Shown piece by piece: positions 16,256-24,787 of a stretch of 64,000 nucleotides of DNA. Numbering within the stretch: position 1 is the stretch's first letter; every line of letters begins with the position of its first letter. The position numbers and the translations under genes were made by a program. The stretch lies in NCBI GenBank assembly GCA_002377855.1, contig DFQQ01000044.1:190919-254918 (forward strand), given 5' to 3'. The notes beneath the pieces were generated by a model that had not been told where the DNA came from, did not search any database, and saw only the letters and a program-made list of their open reading frames with translations. This stretch comes from Acidovorax delafieldii. GTDB taxonomy: Bacteria; Pseudomonadota; Gammaproteobacteria; Burkholderiales; Burkholderiaceae_C.

Positions 16256-16936
16256 TCAGGCCAACTGCACGCGCATTGCGTCGATCACCGACTTGTAGTC
16301 GGGCTTGCCGAATATCGCACTGCCAGCCACGAATGTATCTGCGCCTGCATCGGCCACACGGCGGATGTTGTCGGCCTTGATGCCACCGTCCACTTCCAGG
16401 CGAATGTCCTTGCCCGAAGCATCGATGCGCTTGCGCACGGCTTCGATCTTGCGCAGGGCCGAGTCGATGAAGCTTTGGCCGCCAAAACCCGGGTTGACGC
16501 TCATGATGAGGATGAGATCAATGTCATCAATCACCCAATCCAGCACATCCAGCGGCTCGGCAGGGTTGAACACCAGCCCGGGCTTCACGCCCTTGGAGCG
16601 AATGGCCTGGATGCTGCGGTGCACATGACCTGACGCATCGGGATGAAAGCTGATGTAGTCGGCACCCGCATCGGCAAACGCAGCGGCCAAGGCATCCACG
16701 GGCTGGATCATCAGGTGCACGTCAATCGGCACGGCATGCCCGGCGGGCGTGACGGCATGCGGCTTGAGCGCTTGGCACACCATGGGGCCAAAGGTCAGGT
16801 TGGGCACGTAATGGTTGTCCATCACGTCAAAGTGAATCCAGTCGGCGCCAGCGGCAATGACATTGCGCACTTCTTCGCCCAGGCGGGCGAAGTCGGCAGA
16901 GAGGATGGAGGGGGCGATTTGGAATGTGCGGCTCAT
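16256..16936 (-). CDS. rpe: ribulose-phosphate 3-epimerase
   Basis: Interconverts D-ribulose-5-phosphate and D-xylulose-5-phosphate in the pentose phosphate pathway. 226 residues, a TIM barrel of typical length. Signatures: IAPSILSADFARL, HFDVMDNHYVPNLTFG with metal-binding His and Asp, VDVHLMI (here IDVHLMIQP), ISFHPDAS, LIMSVNPGFGGQSFI and LEVDGGI. The start at 16936 begins MSRTFQIAPS. It is divergent from apaG with 88 bp between. Downstream, where gph is expected in related genomes, lies the glycogen/trehalose operon. Confidence 0.97.
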   Translation of the reverse strand: MSRTFQIAPSILSADFARLGEEVRNVIAAGADWIHFDVMDNHYVPNLTFGPMVCQALKPHAVTPAGHAVPIDVHLMIQPVDALAAAFADAGADYISFHPDASGHVHRSIQAIRSKGVKPGLVFNPAEPLDVLDWVIDDIDLILIMSVNPGFGGQSFIDSALRKIEAVRKRIDASGKDIRLEVDGGIKADNIRRVADAGADTFVAGSAIFGKPDYKSVIDAMRVQLA

Positions 16937-17024
16937 CCCCCAATTGTCGCAAAGCCGGAGCCGCACGAGGTTTTGTCCCACCCATGGCCTTCCTTGGGGC
17001 AGCCGCACGGTTACCATTCGCCCC

Positions 17025-17432
17025 ATGCCAAAGTACCAGTTTGCGGTGGAAGTTCTGCCCGAGTATCTGCCCGAGCAATCGGAGCCAGAGCGCGGGGTGT
17101 TTGCCTTCGCCTACACCATCACGATCACCAATACGGGCGATGCGCCTGGCCAGTTGATATCACGCCACTGGATCATCAGTGATGCCCGTGGGCATACCGA
17201 AGAAGTGAAGGGACTGGGCGTGGTGGGGCAGCAACCCCTGCTCAAGCCGGGCGAAGCCTTCCAGTACACCAGCGGGTGCCGCCTGCGGGCAGCCAGTGGC
17301 ACCATGCACGGAACCTTCCATTGCGTGGCAGAGGACGGAGAACCCTTTGACACGCCCGTTCCCCTGTTCATGCTCGAAGCCATCCACCTTGGTCCGGCCG
17401 GGCAGCCCCTGAGCGGCAGGGTGCTGCATTGA
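17025..17432 (+). CDS. apaG: ApaG protein
   Basis: 135 residues matching ApaG, a single fibronectin-III-like domain found across proteobacteria. Typical stretches: YTITITNTGDAPGQLISRHWIISDARGHTEEVKGLGVVGQQPLLKPGEAFQYTSGC is recognisable in order (only parts are conserved word for word), followed by GTMHGTFHCV and PLFMLEAIH. Its role is not settled; in enteric bacteria it is linked genetically to RNA methylation and Ap4A-related genes. The stop codon overlaps the TTG start of the next gene, so the two are likely co-translated. Confidence 0.93.
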   Translation: MPKYQFAVEVLPEYLPEQSEPERGVFAFAYTITITNTGDAPGQLISRHWIISDARGHTEEVKGLGVVGQQPLLKPGEAFQYTSGCRLRAASGTMHGTFHCVAEDGEPFDTPVPLFMLEAIHLGPAGQPLSGRVLH

Positions 17433-19411
17433 GCCGGCCCACCGACCTCGCCAGCCTGCTCGCAAACCTGCAACCCGATGGGACCCTGCCCCATCGCCAC
17501 CTCTGGCTCATTCACTTGCTGGAATGGGTGCGGGGCAACCGCGATTCGGTGCCGGGCGCCGTGGCGCGGCTGCAGCTTTTCATTGAGGCCGTCGAGGCGC
17601 GCCCTGAAGTGCGATCGCGCCTGCAAGCCTGGTGGGCGCGGCTGGTCGATACGGTCGATGTCACCACCTTGTTGGCGGATTTTGGGTTCGCCCCGCGCAC
17701 CGCGCTGGTGAGTGAGGTGGCAGCGCGGTTACGTACCAAGTTTCTGCCGGGCACGCCCGAAACGATTGACGCATCCGAGTTGTTCGTGCTGGCCGTGCCG
17801 CATGAGTTTGATGCCCAGTGGATGGCTGCGCTGGACGAGTCGCAGCTCAACCGCATGGCAGCGCTGCTGGCGACCACCGACGAAGCAGCGGGCATTTCGC
17901 TGTGGCACCGCGCGCTGCTCGACGCGATTACGTATTGCGCGGGGCAGGTGCTTTCTACAGGGTTCGCACCCGAGTTGCGCCTGCGCATGACCGAAGCCGC
18001 GCGCGAAGCCCAGCCTTTTCACGCGTTGATCCGCGACGTGGAGAGCCTGCGTGTGGAAGTGCAGCACGCCTTGCGCACCCCCGACCGGCTCAACGAGGCC
18101 GCCCAGCGCCTGCGCGACCGGCTTGAGGCCTGTCGCGCCGCCGCCGCCACGGTGTACACGCACTTTGAAGACAACGGCATTTCGGTCGGGTTGGTATTCC
18201 GGCTGCGCCAGCTGCGTGAGCGCATCGTGCGCGTGCGGGTGCTGCTCGACTGCCTGCTGTCGCCCAAGCCCGCCGTGGCGGCCGCCAAGCTCATGGCATC
18301 ACTGGTGCAGGTGGGCCAGGAACGCCGCAGCCTGCGCGCACTGTTTGCGTCGAACTCCTCGCTGGTGGCGGCCAAGGTGGCCGAACGCAGCGCCGAGACC
18401 GGCGAGCACTACATCACCCGAACAGCGGCCGAATACCACTCCATGGTCAAGAAGGCCGCAGGCGGGGGCCTGGTGATCGCGTTCACCACGCTGATCAAGT
18501 TCGCCTTGTATGCGCTGGCGCTATCGGCCTTCTGGGCCGGCTTTTGGGCAGGATTCAATTACGCGGTGAGCTTTGTGCTGGTGCAACTGCTGCACTTCAC
18601 CGTCGCCACCAAACAACCTGCCATGACGGCGCCTGCCATGGCGGCCAAGCTCAAGGAACTCGGCTCGGGCGACGCCATCGAGTCGTTTGTGGACGAAATC
18701 ACGCACCTGGTGCGGTCCCAGGTCGCTGCCGTGCTGGGCAACGTGCTGGTCGTCATGCCGGTGGTGCTGGCCATTGCGCTGCTCATGCTCCATACCCTGG
18801 GCACGCCTCCCATCAATGAAAAACAGGCAGTGCATGTACTGGAGTCCCTGCATCTGCTGGGCCCCTCAGTGGTTTTTGCGGCCTTCACCGGCGTGCTGTT
18901 GTTTGCGTCCAGCATCATTGCGGGCTGGACCGAGAACTGGTTCGTGCTGGTGCGGCTGGACTCGGCCATGCAATACAACCCGCGCATCACGCAGTGGCTG
19001 GGCACCGCGCGTGCCGCGCGCTGGGCGCACTTCTTGCGCGAGAACATCTCGGGCTTTGCGGCCAACATCTCGCTGGGGTTCATGTTGGGCCTGGTACCGG
19101 TCGTGGCGACATTTTTTGGCCTGGGCCTGGACGTTCGGCACGTCACACTGTCGGCGGGCCAGATCGCCGCGGCCTGCGCCACGCTGGGCCTGGACGTGCT
19201 GCACCAGCCTGCCTTCTGGTGGGCCGCTGCCACGCTGCCGCTGCTGGGGGCCTTCAATGTGGGCGTCAGTTTCTACCTCGCCTTCAATCTGGCCATGCGC
19301 GCCCGCAATGTGAGCGGGGTGGACCGCTCGCGCATCTATGTGGCCATGCGTGCGCGGCTGCGCAGTGCGCCGTTGAGCTTTTTCCGCCCCGAGCGCGCGC
19401 CGGCAGGTTAA
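17429..19411 (+). CDS. SpecificRecomb-family integral membrane protein
   Basis: 660 residues, similar in layout to the proteobacterial family named site-specific recombinase (Gcr type). The name comes from an old report and the protein looks like a membrane protein, so I would not infer DNA recombination. The N-terminal half is soluble and helical (LASLLANLQPDG, IRDVESLRVEVQHAL). The C-terminal half has several hydrophobic segments (LVIAFTTLIKFALYALALSAFWAGF, VLVVMPVVLAIALLMLHTLG, ISLGFMLGLVPVVATFFGLGLDV and FWWAAATLPLLGAFNVGVSFYLAF are examples, each in part). TTG is taken as the start because it overlaps the apaG stop; no other good start is nearby. Confidence 0.8.
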   Translation: MSRPTDLASLLANLQPDGTLPHRHLWLIHLLEWVRGNRDSVPGAVARLQLFIEAVEARPEVRSRLQAWWARLVDTVDVTTLLADFGFAPRTALVSEVAARLRTKFLPGTPETIDASELFVLAVPHEFDAQWMAALDESQLNRMAALLATTDEAAGISLWHRALLDAITYCAGQVLSTGFAPELRLRMTEAAREAQPFHALIRDVESLRVEVQHALRTPDRLNEAAQRLRDRLEACRAAAATVYTHFEDNGISVGLVFRLRQLRERIVRVRVLLDCLLSPKPAVAAAKLMASLVQVGQERRSLRALFASNSSLVAAKVAERSAETGEHYITRTAAEYHSMVKKAAGGGLVIAFTTLIKFALYALALSAFWAGFWAGFNYAVSFVLVQLLHFTVATKQPAMTAPAMAAKLKELGSGDAIESFVDEITHLVRSQVAAVLGNVLVVMPVVLAIALLMLHTLGTPPINEKQAVHVLESLHLLGPSVVFAAFTGVLLFASSIIAGWTENWFVLVRLDSAMQYNPRITQWLGTARAARWAHFLRENISGFAANISLGFMLGLVPVVATFFGLGLDVRHVTLSAGQIAAACATLGLDVLHQPAFWWAAATLPLLGAFNVGVSFYLAFNLAMRARNVSGVDRSRIYVAMRARLRSAPLSFFRPERAPAG

Positions 19412-19959
19412 AGACCTGCCCGCAAGGGCAGTGGACGATAGAGGGATCTGTCCTACACACACATCCTGTTGCAACCAGTAAATTCTGGCGGAACCTAGAA
19501 GAACCTGTTTGTGATTGCCGAAGGGAGTCTCTTGAATGCACCGCTGGCCTTTGCCTTTGCAAAGAGCGGTCGATCCGCGTGGTTTGCCTCAACCAACGCC
19601 AAGGGTCCATGATGGGCCCGGCACGGAACGCAACTCGCTGGCCCCTCATCCCGTACATGAAGAGCCCCCAGAGGCCGTGCCTGTACACACAACTCTAGTA
19701 CCCTCAAGAGCCAGTGCGCGGACCTGCGGGCGCAGACATTGGCTCGCCCATGGGGGCGAGAGGTCTGCTGGACTGAGCGGCACTGCCCGCGGGACTGAAG
19801 CGCCACGGCTCGCGCGGAAAACACTTTTCGCTCGCCCTGCAAGTACATGGTGCTGCAGGTGCAGCAGCGTTTGACCTTGCAATGGCACACGCCAGGGCGC
19901 TGCGCTTTTCTATCCACCTCCGGGCCTTTCAGCCCGTTTCCTCATGAGGTCACCAACAC
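19412..19959. other. long intergenic region with possible structured RNA
   Basis: About 550 bp with no convincing gene. Just after the stop codon there are two competing short hairpins: GGCAGGT/ACCTGCC at 19402-19420 and CTGCCC-GCAA-GGGCAG at 19416-19431, neither with a T-run. The middle carries the nested stems listed separately at 19712-19785. Short frames here lack codon-usage character or a ribosome-binding site. Confidence 0.4.
19712..19785. ncRNA. candidate structured RNA or leader (unassigned)
   Basis: Three nested complementary pairs: CAGTGC (19712-19717) with GCACTG (19780-19785); GCAGAC (19732-19737) with GTCTGC (19763-19768); CTCGCCC (19743-19749) with GGGCGAG (19754-19760). Together they make one long interrupted stem with an asymmetric internal loop. 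It could be a small RNA (the long broken stem is loosely reminiscent of 6S RNA), or a 5' leader of the antiporter gene about 175 bp downstream. GC-rich DNA gives such pairs fairly often, so this is a candidate only. Confidence 0.25.
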
Positions 19960-21219
19960 ATGAATGAACTTTTCAGTTTCTGGGCCCAATGGCTCAGGCC
20001 GTCGGCGGGACTGCCTACGGTGCAATGGGCGCTGCTGCTTGCCGTTGCGTCCATGGCAGGGTACCTGACCCAGCGGCACACCGGGCTGCCCAAAGTGTTG
20101 GGGTACTCGCTGGTGGGCACCGCTGCGGGGCTGGCCGGCTTCAGCGGGGCTGTGTGGCCGCTGCAGGGGATCGGCCTGTTCCTGCTGGAGCTGGGGGTGG
20201 CCCTGGTGCTGTTTGAGTGCGGCGGGCGCATATCGCTGCGCTGGTTCCGCCACAACCCCATGGTGCTGGTCCAGAGCATTGCCGAATCGGCCCTGACCTA
20301 CTTCGCCGTCTATTGGGTACTGGTGTGGCTGGACCAGCCCACCCAGGTGGCCGGCCCCCTGGCTTTGGTGGCGCTGGCTGCGTCTCCTGCAGTGTTGACG
20401 CGCGTGGTGGCCGACACCCGCGCTGCCGGGCCGGTGACGGAACGCGCCGTGGTGCTGGCCACGCTGTCTACGCTGTATGCCCTGACGCTGGGCTCTGCCT
20501 GGTCAGAGCAAATGAACCGGCACGGCGCTACCCTGCTCGACGCCATCTCGCCCGCGGTAGTGGTGCTGGGCGTATCCATTCTGGTGGCGGCTGTGCTCAC
20601 CATGGTGCTGCGCGTTGCCCTGCGCTTCATGAGCCCTACCAGCGAGAACACCTCCATGCTGCTGCTCTCGCTGATCGCGGCGGGCGCCACGGTGGCCTCA
20701 CACATGGGTGGCTCGGCGCCCCTTGCGGCATTGCTGGCGGGCATTTTGCTCAAGCAGCTCAACCCGCGCCCCTGGGCATGGCCACGCCAGTTGGGCAATG
20801 CCTCGTCGCTGCTGACCATGCTGATGTTCGTGCTCGTGTCCACCGTGGCTGCGCAAGCCGACTGGAGCGGCCCCGTGGCAGGCGCCGTGGTGGCCCTGAT
20901 TGTGGCGCGCCTGGTGGCCAAGGCTCTGGGCGTGGCGCTGGGCAACGTGGGCAGCGGAGCGAGCTGGCGCCAGGCCTTGTGGGTGGGTTGCGCCATGACG
21001 CCCATGTCCTCCATCGCATTGCTGATCGCCTCGCAGTTCGTGGTGGCATCGCCATCCACGGGCTATCTGATCGCCAGCGTGGCCCTGCCCACCATATTGT
21101 TGATGGAAGTGCTCGGCGCTGTCATTGCCACGGTGGCCATCTACCGCGCGGGCGAGAGCTCAAAACCCTGGGCACCGCTGCTGCGCGGTGGCCGCAACGG
21201 AGAATCGAATGAGTCTTGA
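19960..21219 (+). CDS. cation:proton antiporter (CPA2/Kef-like membrane domain)
   Basis: 419 residues, nearly all membrane-embedded, with about 11-12 hydrophobic segments. It resembles the Na+/H+ exchanger domain of the CPA2 family: LPKVLGYSLVGTAAGL, a LFLLELGVALVLFECG segment, LAASPAVLTRVVAD, and PMSSIALLIASQF near the end. There is no C-terminal RCK/TrkA-N nucleotide-binding domain, so it is unlike full-length KefB/KefC. Ion specificity cannot be read from the sequence. The 3' end overlaps the next gene by 11 bp. That gene belongs to a glutathione-synthesis-like family; Kef systems are glutathione-gated, which makes the pairing suggestive but not proven. Confidence 0.85.
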   Translation: MNELFSFWAQWLRPSAGLPTVQWALLLAVASMAGYLTQRHTGLPKVLGYSLVGTAAGLAGFSGAVWPLQGIGLFLLELGVALVLFECGGRISLRWFRHNPMVLVQSIAESALTYFAVYWVLVWLDQPTQVAGPLALVALAASPAVLTRVVADTRAAGPVTERAVVLATLSTLYALTLGSAWSEQMNRHGATLLDAISPAVVVLGVSILVAAVLTMVLRVALRFMSPTSENTSMLLLSLIAAGATVASHMGGSAPLAALLAGILLKQLNPRPWAWPRQLGNASSLLTMLMFVLVSTVAAQADWSGPVAGAVVALIVARLVAKALGVALGNVGSGASWRQALWVGCAMTPMSSIALLIASQFVVASPSTGYLIASVALPTILLMEVLGAVIATVAIYRAGESSKPWAPLLRGGRNGESNES

Positions 21220-22333
21220 AGCCTTCCACCATTCCGAGCCCCTGACGCTGGGTGTTGAGCTGGAGCTGCAACTGGTCAATACCAACGACTACGACCTGGC
21301 CCCGTATGCGGAAGACATGCTGCGCCTGATGAAGAAGACGCCGCTGCCTGGCAGCGTGGTGCCTGAGATGACGAACAGCATGATCGAAATCTCCACCGGC
21401 ATCTGCCACTCGGCCAGCGAAGTCGTGGGGCAGCTCACCCCCATCCGCGATGCGCTGGTCAAAAGCGCCGACAAGCTCAACATTGCCGTGGTGGGCGGCG
21501 GCACGCACCCCTTTCAGCAGTGGCACGAGCGCCGCATCTACGATAAGCCGCGCTTTCGCGAACTGTCGGAGCTGTATGGTTACCTCTCCAAGCAGTTCAC
21601 CATTTTTGGCCAGCACGTGCACATTGGTTGCCCCAACGCCAACGCCGCCCTGCTCATGCTGCACCGAATGAGCCGCTACATCCCGCACTTCATTGCGCTG
21701 TCGGCATCCAGCCCCTACGTGCAGGGGCAAGACACCGCCTTTGACTCGGCGCGGCTGAACTCAGTATTTGCCTTCCCGCTGTCGGGCCGCGCACCATTTG
21801 CGCTGACGTGGGAAGACTTCACCGCCTACTTCGACAAGATGACCCGCACCGGGGTGGTGAAGAGCATGAAGGACTTCTATTGGGACATTCGCCCCAAGCC
21901 TGAGTTCGGCACCATCGAGATCCGCGTGTTCGACACCCCCCTTACCATCGAGCGGGCTGCCGCCCTGGCGGGCTACGTGCAGTCGCTGGGCGCGTGGTTC
22001 CTGGCCGATGAGCCCTTCATGCCGCAGGAAGACGATTACCTGGTCTACACGTACAACCGTTTCCAGGCCTGCCGCTTTGGGATGGAGGCGGTGTACGTAG
22101 ACCCCGCCACCGGCGACCACATGCCGCTGCGCGAGCACATCCTGATGACCATGGACAAGGTAGCCGGCCACGCTGCGGCGCACGGCGCATCGAACGCCCT
22201 GCACCTGCTGCGCACCGACACCCAGGCCAGCCAGAACGACGCCCGCTGGCTGCGCGACCGCCAGCGCGAGGAGCAACTGCTGGCAGAGGTCAGCCGCCAG
22301 GCAGCGCAGCGCTTTCGCGGCGCGCCCGTCTGA
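21209..22333 (+). CDS. YbdK-type carboxylate-amine ligase (GCS2 family)
   Basis: 374 residues of the glutamate-cysteine ligase type 2 family. Seen: LTLGVELELQLVN (metal-binding glutamates), EMTNSMIEISTG, VVGGGTHPFQQW, FGQHVHIGCPN, and KPEFGTIEIRVFDTPLTIERAAALAGYVQSLG. E. coli YbdK has weak gamma-glutamylcysteine ligase activity in vitro; the natural role is uncertain. The ATG at 21209 overlaps the antiporter gene by 11 bp and is preferred to an upstream in-frame start that would overlap it much more. Confidence 0.9.
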   Translation: MSLEAFHHSEPLTLGVELELQLVNTNDYDLAPYAEDMLRLMKKTPLPGSVVPEMTNSMIEISTGICHSASEVVGQLTPIRDALVKSADKLNIAVVGGGTHPFQQWHERRIYDKPRFRELSELYGYLSKQFTIFGQHVHIGCPNANAALLMLHRMSRYIPHFIALSASSPYVQGQDTAFDSARLNSVFAFPLSGRAPFALTWEDFTAYFDKMTRTGVVKSMKDFYWDIRPKPEFGTIEIRVFDTPLTIERAAALAGYVQSLGAWFLADEPFMPQEDDYLVYTYNRFQACRFGMEAVYVDPATGDHMPLREHILMTMDKVAGHAAAHGASNALHLLRTDTQASQNDARWLRDRQREEQLLAEVSRQAAQRFRGAPV

Positions 22334-22365
22334 GCCAGGGCCCTCAACGCACCGACAATCAGGCC

Positions 22366-23340
22366 ATGGGTGAATTTGACCTGATTGCGCGCTACTTCAC
22401 GCGCCCCGTTCGCCACGCCGCTTTGGGCGTCGGCGACGACTGCGCCTTGCTGGCCCCGCGCCCCGGCATGCAACTGGCCATCAGCAGCGACATGCTGATC
22501 GAAGGCCGCCATTTCTTTGCCGACGTGGACCCCGAGTCCCTGGGCCACAAGGCCCTGGCCGTGAACCTATCAGACCTTGCCGCCTGTGGGGCCCAGCCCC
22601 TGGCCTTCACGCTGGCGTTGGCCCTGCCACGGGTCGATGAGGCTTGGCTGGCTGGTTTTTCCAAAGGCCTGCTCGCGCTGGCCGATGCACACGGCTGCGA
22701 GCTGGTGGGCGGCGACACCACGCAGGGCCCGCTCAATATCTGCATCACCGTGTTTGGCGAGGTGCCTGCGGGCCAGGCCCTGCTGCGCAGCGGCGCGCGC
22801 GCGGGCGACGACATCTACGTGAGCGGCACGCTGGGCGATGCGCGGCTGGCGCTGGAAGCCCTGCTGGGCCGCGTCCACCTGCCTGCCGATGTGCTGATCC
22901 AGGCCCGCCAGCGGCTGGAGCGCCCCACGCCCCGCGTGGCCCTGGGCATGGCGCTGCGCGGCATTGCCAGCAGTGCCATGGACGTGAGCGACGGCCTGCT
23001 AGGCGACTTTAGGCACATCCTCAAAGCCTCGGGCGTAGGCGCCTGCATCCACACCCACGAAACTATCAAATTGATAGCTGCCGGCGCTTATTCATCAAGC
23101 GCTGCAGGCCACTTTGACGCTCAACTACTGCACCAGTGCACGTTGGCGGGCGGTGATGACTACGAGCTGGTGTTCACCGCGCCCCCCCAGCACCGTGCCG
23201 CGGTGGCCGCGGCCGCTGCGCAAAGCCAGACACCCGTGGCCTGCGTGGGCCAAGTGCAGGCCGAGCCGGGGCTGCGGCTGGTGGATGCGCAAGGCCAGCC
23301 GGTAGAGCACCGCTTCGCTTCTTTCGATCATTTCGCCTGA
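22366..23340 (+). CDS. thiL: thiamine-monophosphate kinase
   Basis: Phosphorylates thiamine monophosphate to thiamine diphosphate, the last step of cofactor synthesis. 324 residues. The PurM-like fold is shown by LGVGDDCALL, ISSDMLIEGRHF, KALAVNLSDLAACGAQPLAF, LVGGDTTQGP, AMDVSDGLLGDF and GGDDYELVFT. About 18 residues (ETIKLIAAGAYSSSAAGHF) are encoded by an in-frame copy of the dispersed repeat, placed in the segment between SDGLLGDF and GGDDYEL. The start at 22366 begins MGEFDLIARYF. Thirty-two bases separate it from the ligase gene upstream, so the three genes may share a transcript. Confidence 0.96.
   Translation: MGEFDLIARYFTRPVRHAALGVGDDCALLAPRPGMQLAISSDMLIEGRHFFADVDPESLGHKALAVNLSDLAACGAQPLAFTLALALPRVDEAWLAGFSKGLLALADAHGCELVGGDTTQGPLNICITVFGEVPAGQALLRSGARAGDDIYVSGTLGDARLALEALLGRVHLPADVLIQARQRLERPTPRVALGMALRGIASSAMDVSDGLLGDFRHILKASGVGACIHTHETIKLIAAGAYSSSAAGHFDAQLLHQCTLAGGDDYELVFTAPPQHRAAVAAAAAQSQTPVACVGQVQAEPGLRLVDAQGQPVEHRFASFDHFA
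23062..23117 (+). repeat. dispersed palindromic repeat inside thiL
   Basis: ACTATCAAATTGATAGCTGC, then GGCGCTTATTCATCAAGCGC, then a GGCCACTTTGA tail. Same order and spacing as the full copy at 30906. It is translated in frame within thiL, in the sense orientation. Confidence 0.8.
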
Positions 23341-23403
23341 CGGACACCCCCCAGCGCATCGGTGCACATCAGTGCGCATTGGCGCAGCCATGCCGCAGCC
23401 CCC

Positions 23404-24399
23404 TCACTTGTTGGCAATGATGTTGAGCAGTTCTTCGCGCGTAGTCGGGTCGCTCATGTACTTGGCGTACAGCGGCGCCATGCGCCGCACAAAAGGCGAT
23501 ACGTCCTTGACCCGCACAAACTGCGCGCCCTGCTTGGCCGTGGCCTCCTGCGCCTGGGCCACGCGCTTGTTCCACAGCTCGCGCATCAGCAGGGCTGATC
23601 TGACACCCGCGTCTTGGAAGACTTTGCGGTCGGCCTCTGACAGCTTGCCCCACAGCGTGGCCGACACGACCAGCGCCTCGGGCGAGACCACGTGGTTGGT
23701 CACGTACACGCTCTTGGCCAGCTTGTAGTGGCCCGTGGCTTCGTACGAGGGCATGTTGTTCTCGGCGCAGTCGATGGTGCCTTTTTCAAAACCGGACATC
23801 ACCTCCTTGAAGGGCAGCGGCACAGGCTTGGCGTCCAGCAGCTTGACCATCTCGACATACATCTCCGACTGCTGCACACGGATGGAAGCCCCCGACAGAT
23901 CGCGCAAATTGGTGGGGCTGCGGCCAGCACAGTAAAACGAGCGCGCCCCGCCGTCGTACCAGCCCAGCACCACAAAGCCTGCGGTCTTCAGATTGGAGGC
24001 AAAGCGCTCACCCAGCTTGCCGTCCAGGTGGCGAAACATGTGGGCCGAGTCGGTGAACAGAAACGGCAGGTTCAGCACCTTGATGCCCGGCACAGCGTCG
24101 GACAGCGGGCCCGAGCTGAACTCGGCCAGGTCGATCTCGCCGCTCTTGAGCATCTGCACTGCCTTGGGCTGGTCGCCCAACGTGGCGTTGGAGAACACCT
24201 CGATCTGGTAACGCCCCTGCGTGCCCTTGTTCACCTGATCGGCAAAGCTCTTCATCGCCTCGGTGACCGGGTAGCCGTCGGGGTGGATGTTCCAGGCCCG
24301 CAGCTTGGTTTGCGCGCTGGCAGGCGCCACCGCGCAAGCCAGCCCCAGCGCCAAAGGGCCCGCCCAGCGGCGGGCCTGCCGCAGCAGTTGGTGTGTCAT
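23404..24399 (-). CDS. TRAP transporter substrate-binding protein (DctP family)
   Basis: Periplasmic receptor of a tripartite ATP-independent transporter. 331 residues. Signal peptide up to about residue 29 (WAGPLALGLACAVAPASAQ). Family features: MKSFADQVNKGTQGRYQIEVF, LGDQPKAVQMLKSGEIDLAEF, LNLPFLFTD, the anchoring Arg region LSGASIRVQQSEMYVEM, and EKGTIDCAENNMPSYEATGHY. No dctQ or dctM membrane genes are adjacent, since thiL converges from the other side, so the receptor is an orphan here. The divergent neighbour is a pectate lyase, which suggests a uronate or related pectin product as ligand. That is inference. Confidence 0.93.
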   Translation of the reverse strand: MTHQLLRQARRWAGPLALGLACAVAPASAQTKLRAWNIHPDGYPVTEAMKSFADQVNKGTQGRYQIEVFSNATLGDQPKAVQMLKSGEIDLAEFSSGPLSDAVPGIKVLNLPFLFTDSAHMFRHLDGKLGERFASNLKTAGFVVLGWYDGGARSFYCAGRSPTNLRDLSGASIRVQQSEMYVEMVKLLDAKPVPLPFKEVMSGFEKGTIDCAENNMPSYEATGHYKLAKSVYVTNHVVSPEALVVSATLWGKLSEADRKVFQDAGVRSALLMRELWNKRVAQAQEATAKQGAQFVRVKDVSPFVRRMAPLYAKYMSDPTTREELLNIIANK

Positions 24400-24461
24400 C
24401 TCCTCACTCCTTTTCTAGGACCCACTCCGCTGGGCCGTTGATCGTCGGTTATTGCGTATTA

Positions 24462-24475
24462 ATACGACGTCGTAT
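24462..24475. promoter_or_regulatory. candidate operator, perfect 14-bp palindrome
   Basis: ATACGACGTCGTAT, fully self-complementary, about 60 bp upstream of the TRAP receptor start in an A+T-rich stretch. The style fits a GntR- or LacI-type dimeric repressor. A GACGTC core recurs at 24675-24684 near the lyase gene. Confidence 0.55.
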
Positions 24476-24593
24476 ATCTATAAAGCGGCTTTCGACCGAA
24501 CCAACACGACCCATTTGCAAACTGATGAATTTGCAATTTGCCCCACTGAATTCCCTGAAAAAGCTGCCATATCGCCGGAGACGGCCCTATTTT

Positions 24594-24610
24594 TTAGCAA
24601 CATTTGCTAA
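24594..24610. promoter_or_regulatory. candidate operator, TTAGCAA inverted repeat
   Basis: TTAGCAA-CAT-TTGCTAA, 7-bp perfect arms with a 3-bp spacer, midway between the divergent TRAP receptor and pectate lyase genes. It directly follows a T-run preceded by GCCG-GAGA-CGGC, so it could also be part of a weak terminator. Confidence 0.4.
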
Positions 24611-24674
24611 CCACCTATCCGGGTAAACGCCATCCATTTGAAAAATCAAACTCCAGAAAATCTCTTCTTGTTGT

Positions 24675-24684
24675 ATGACGTCAT
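24675..24684. promoter_or_regulatory. second GACGTC dyad upstream of pectate lyase
   Basis: ATGACGTCAT, a 10-bp perfect palindrome about 105 bp upstream of the lyase ATG. It shares the GACGTC core with the palindrome at 24462-24475 and may bind the same regulator. Confidence 0.4.
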
Positions 24685-24787
24685 TTCTCTTGACCAGTCC
24701 ACAACAACGCGGCGACCCGACCGACCCCATGCGCAAGCCCTGCGGGCGTGCCTTGGAGACACATCCATTCAATGAGGAGACAAACAC

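Noticed and set aside
17429..19411. Mobile element suggested by the recombinase name
   Set aside because: The SpecificRecomb family looks like an integral membrane protein; no inverted repeats, attachment sites or phage genes are near.
22366..23340. TPP riboswitch near thiL
   Set aside because: Only 32 bp separate thiL from the preceding gene and no THI-box sequence is seen.
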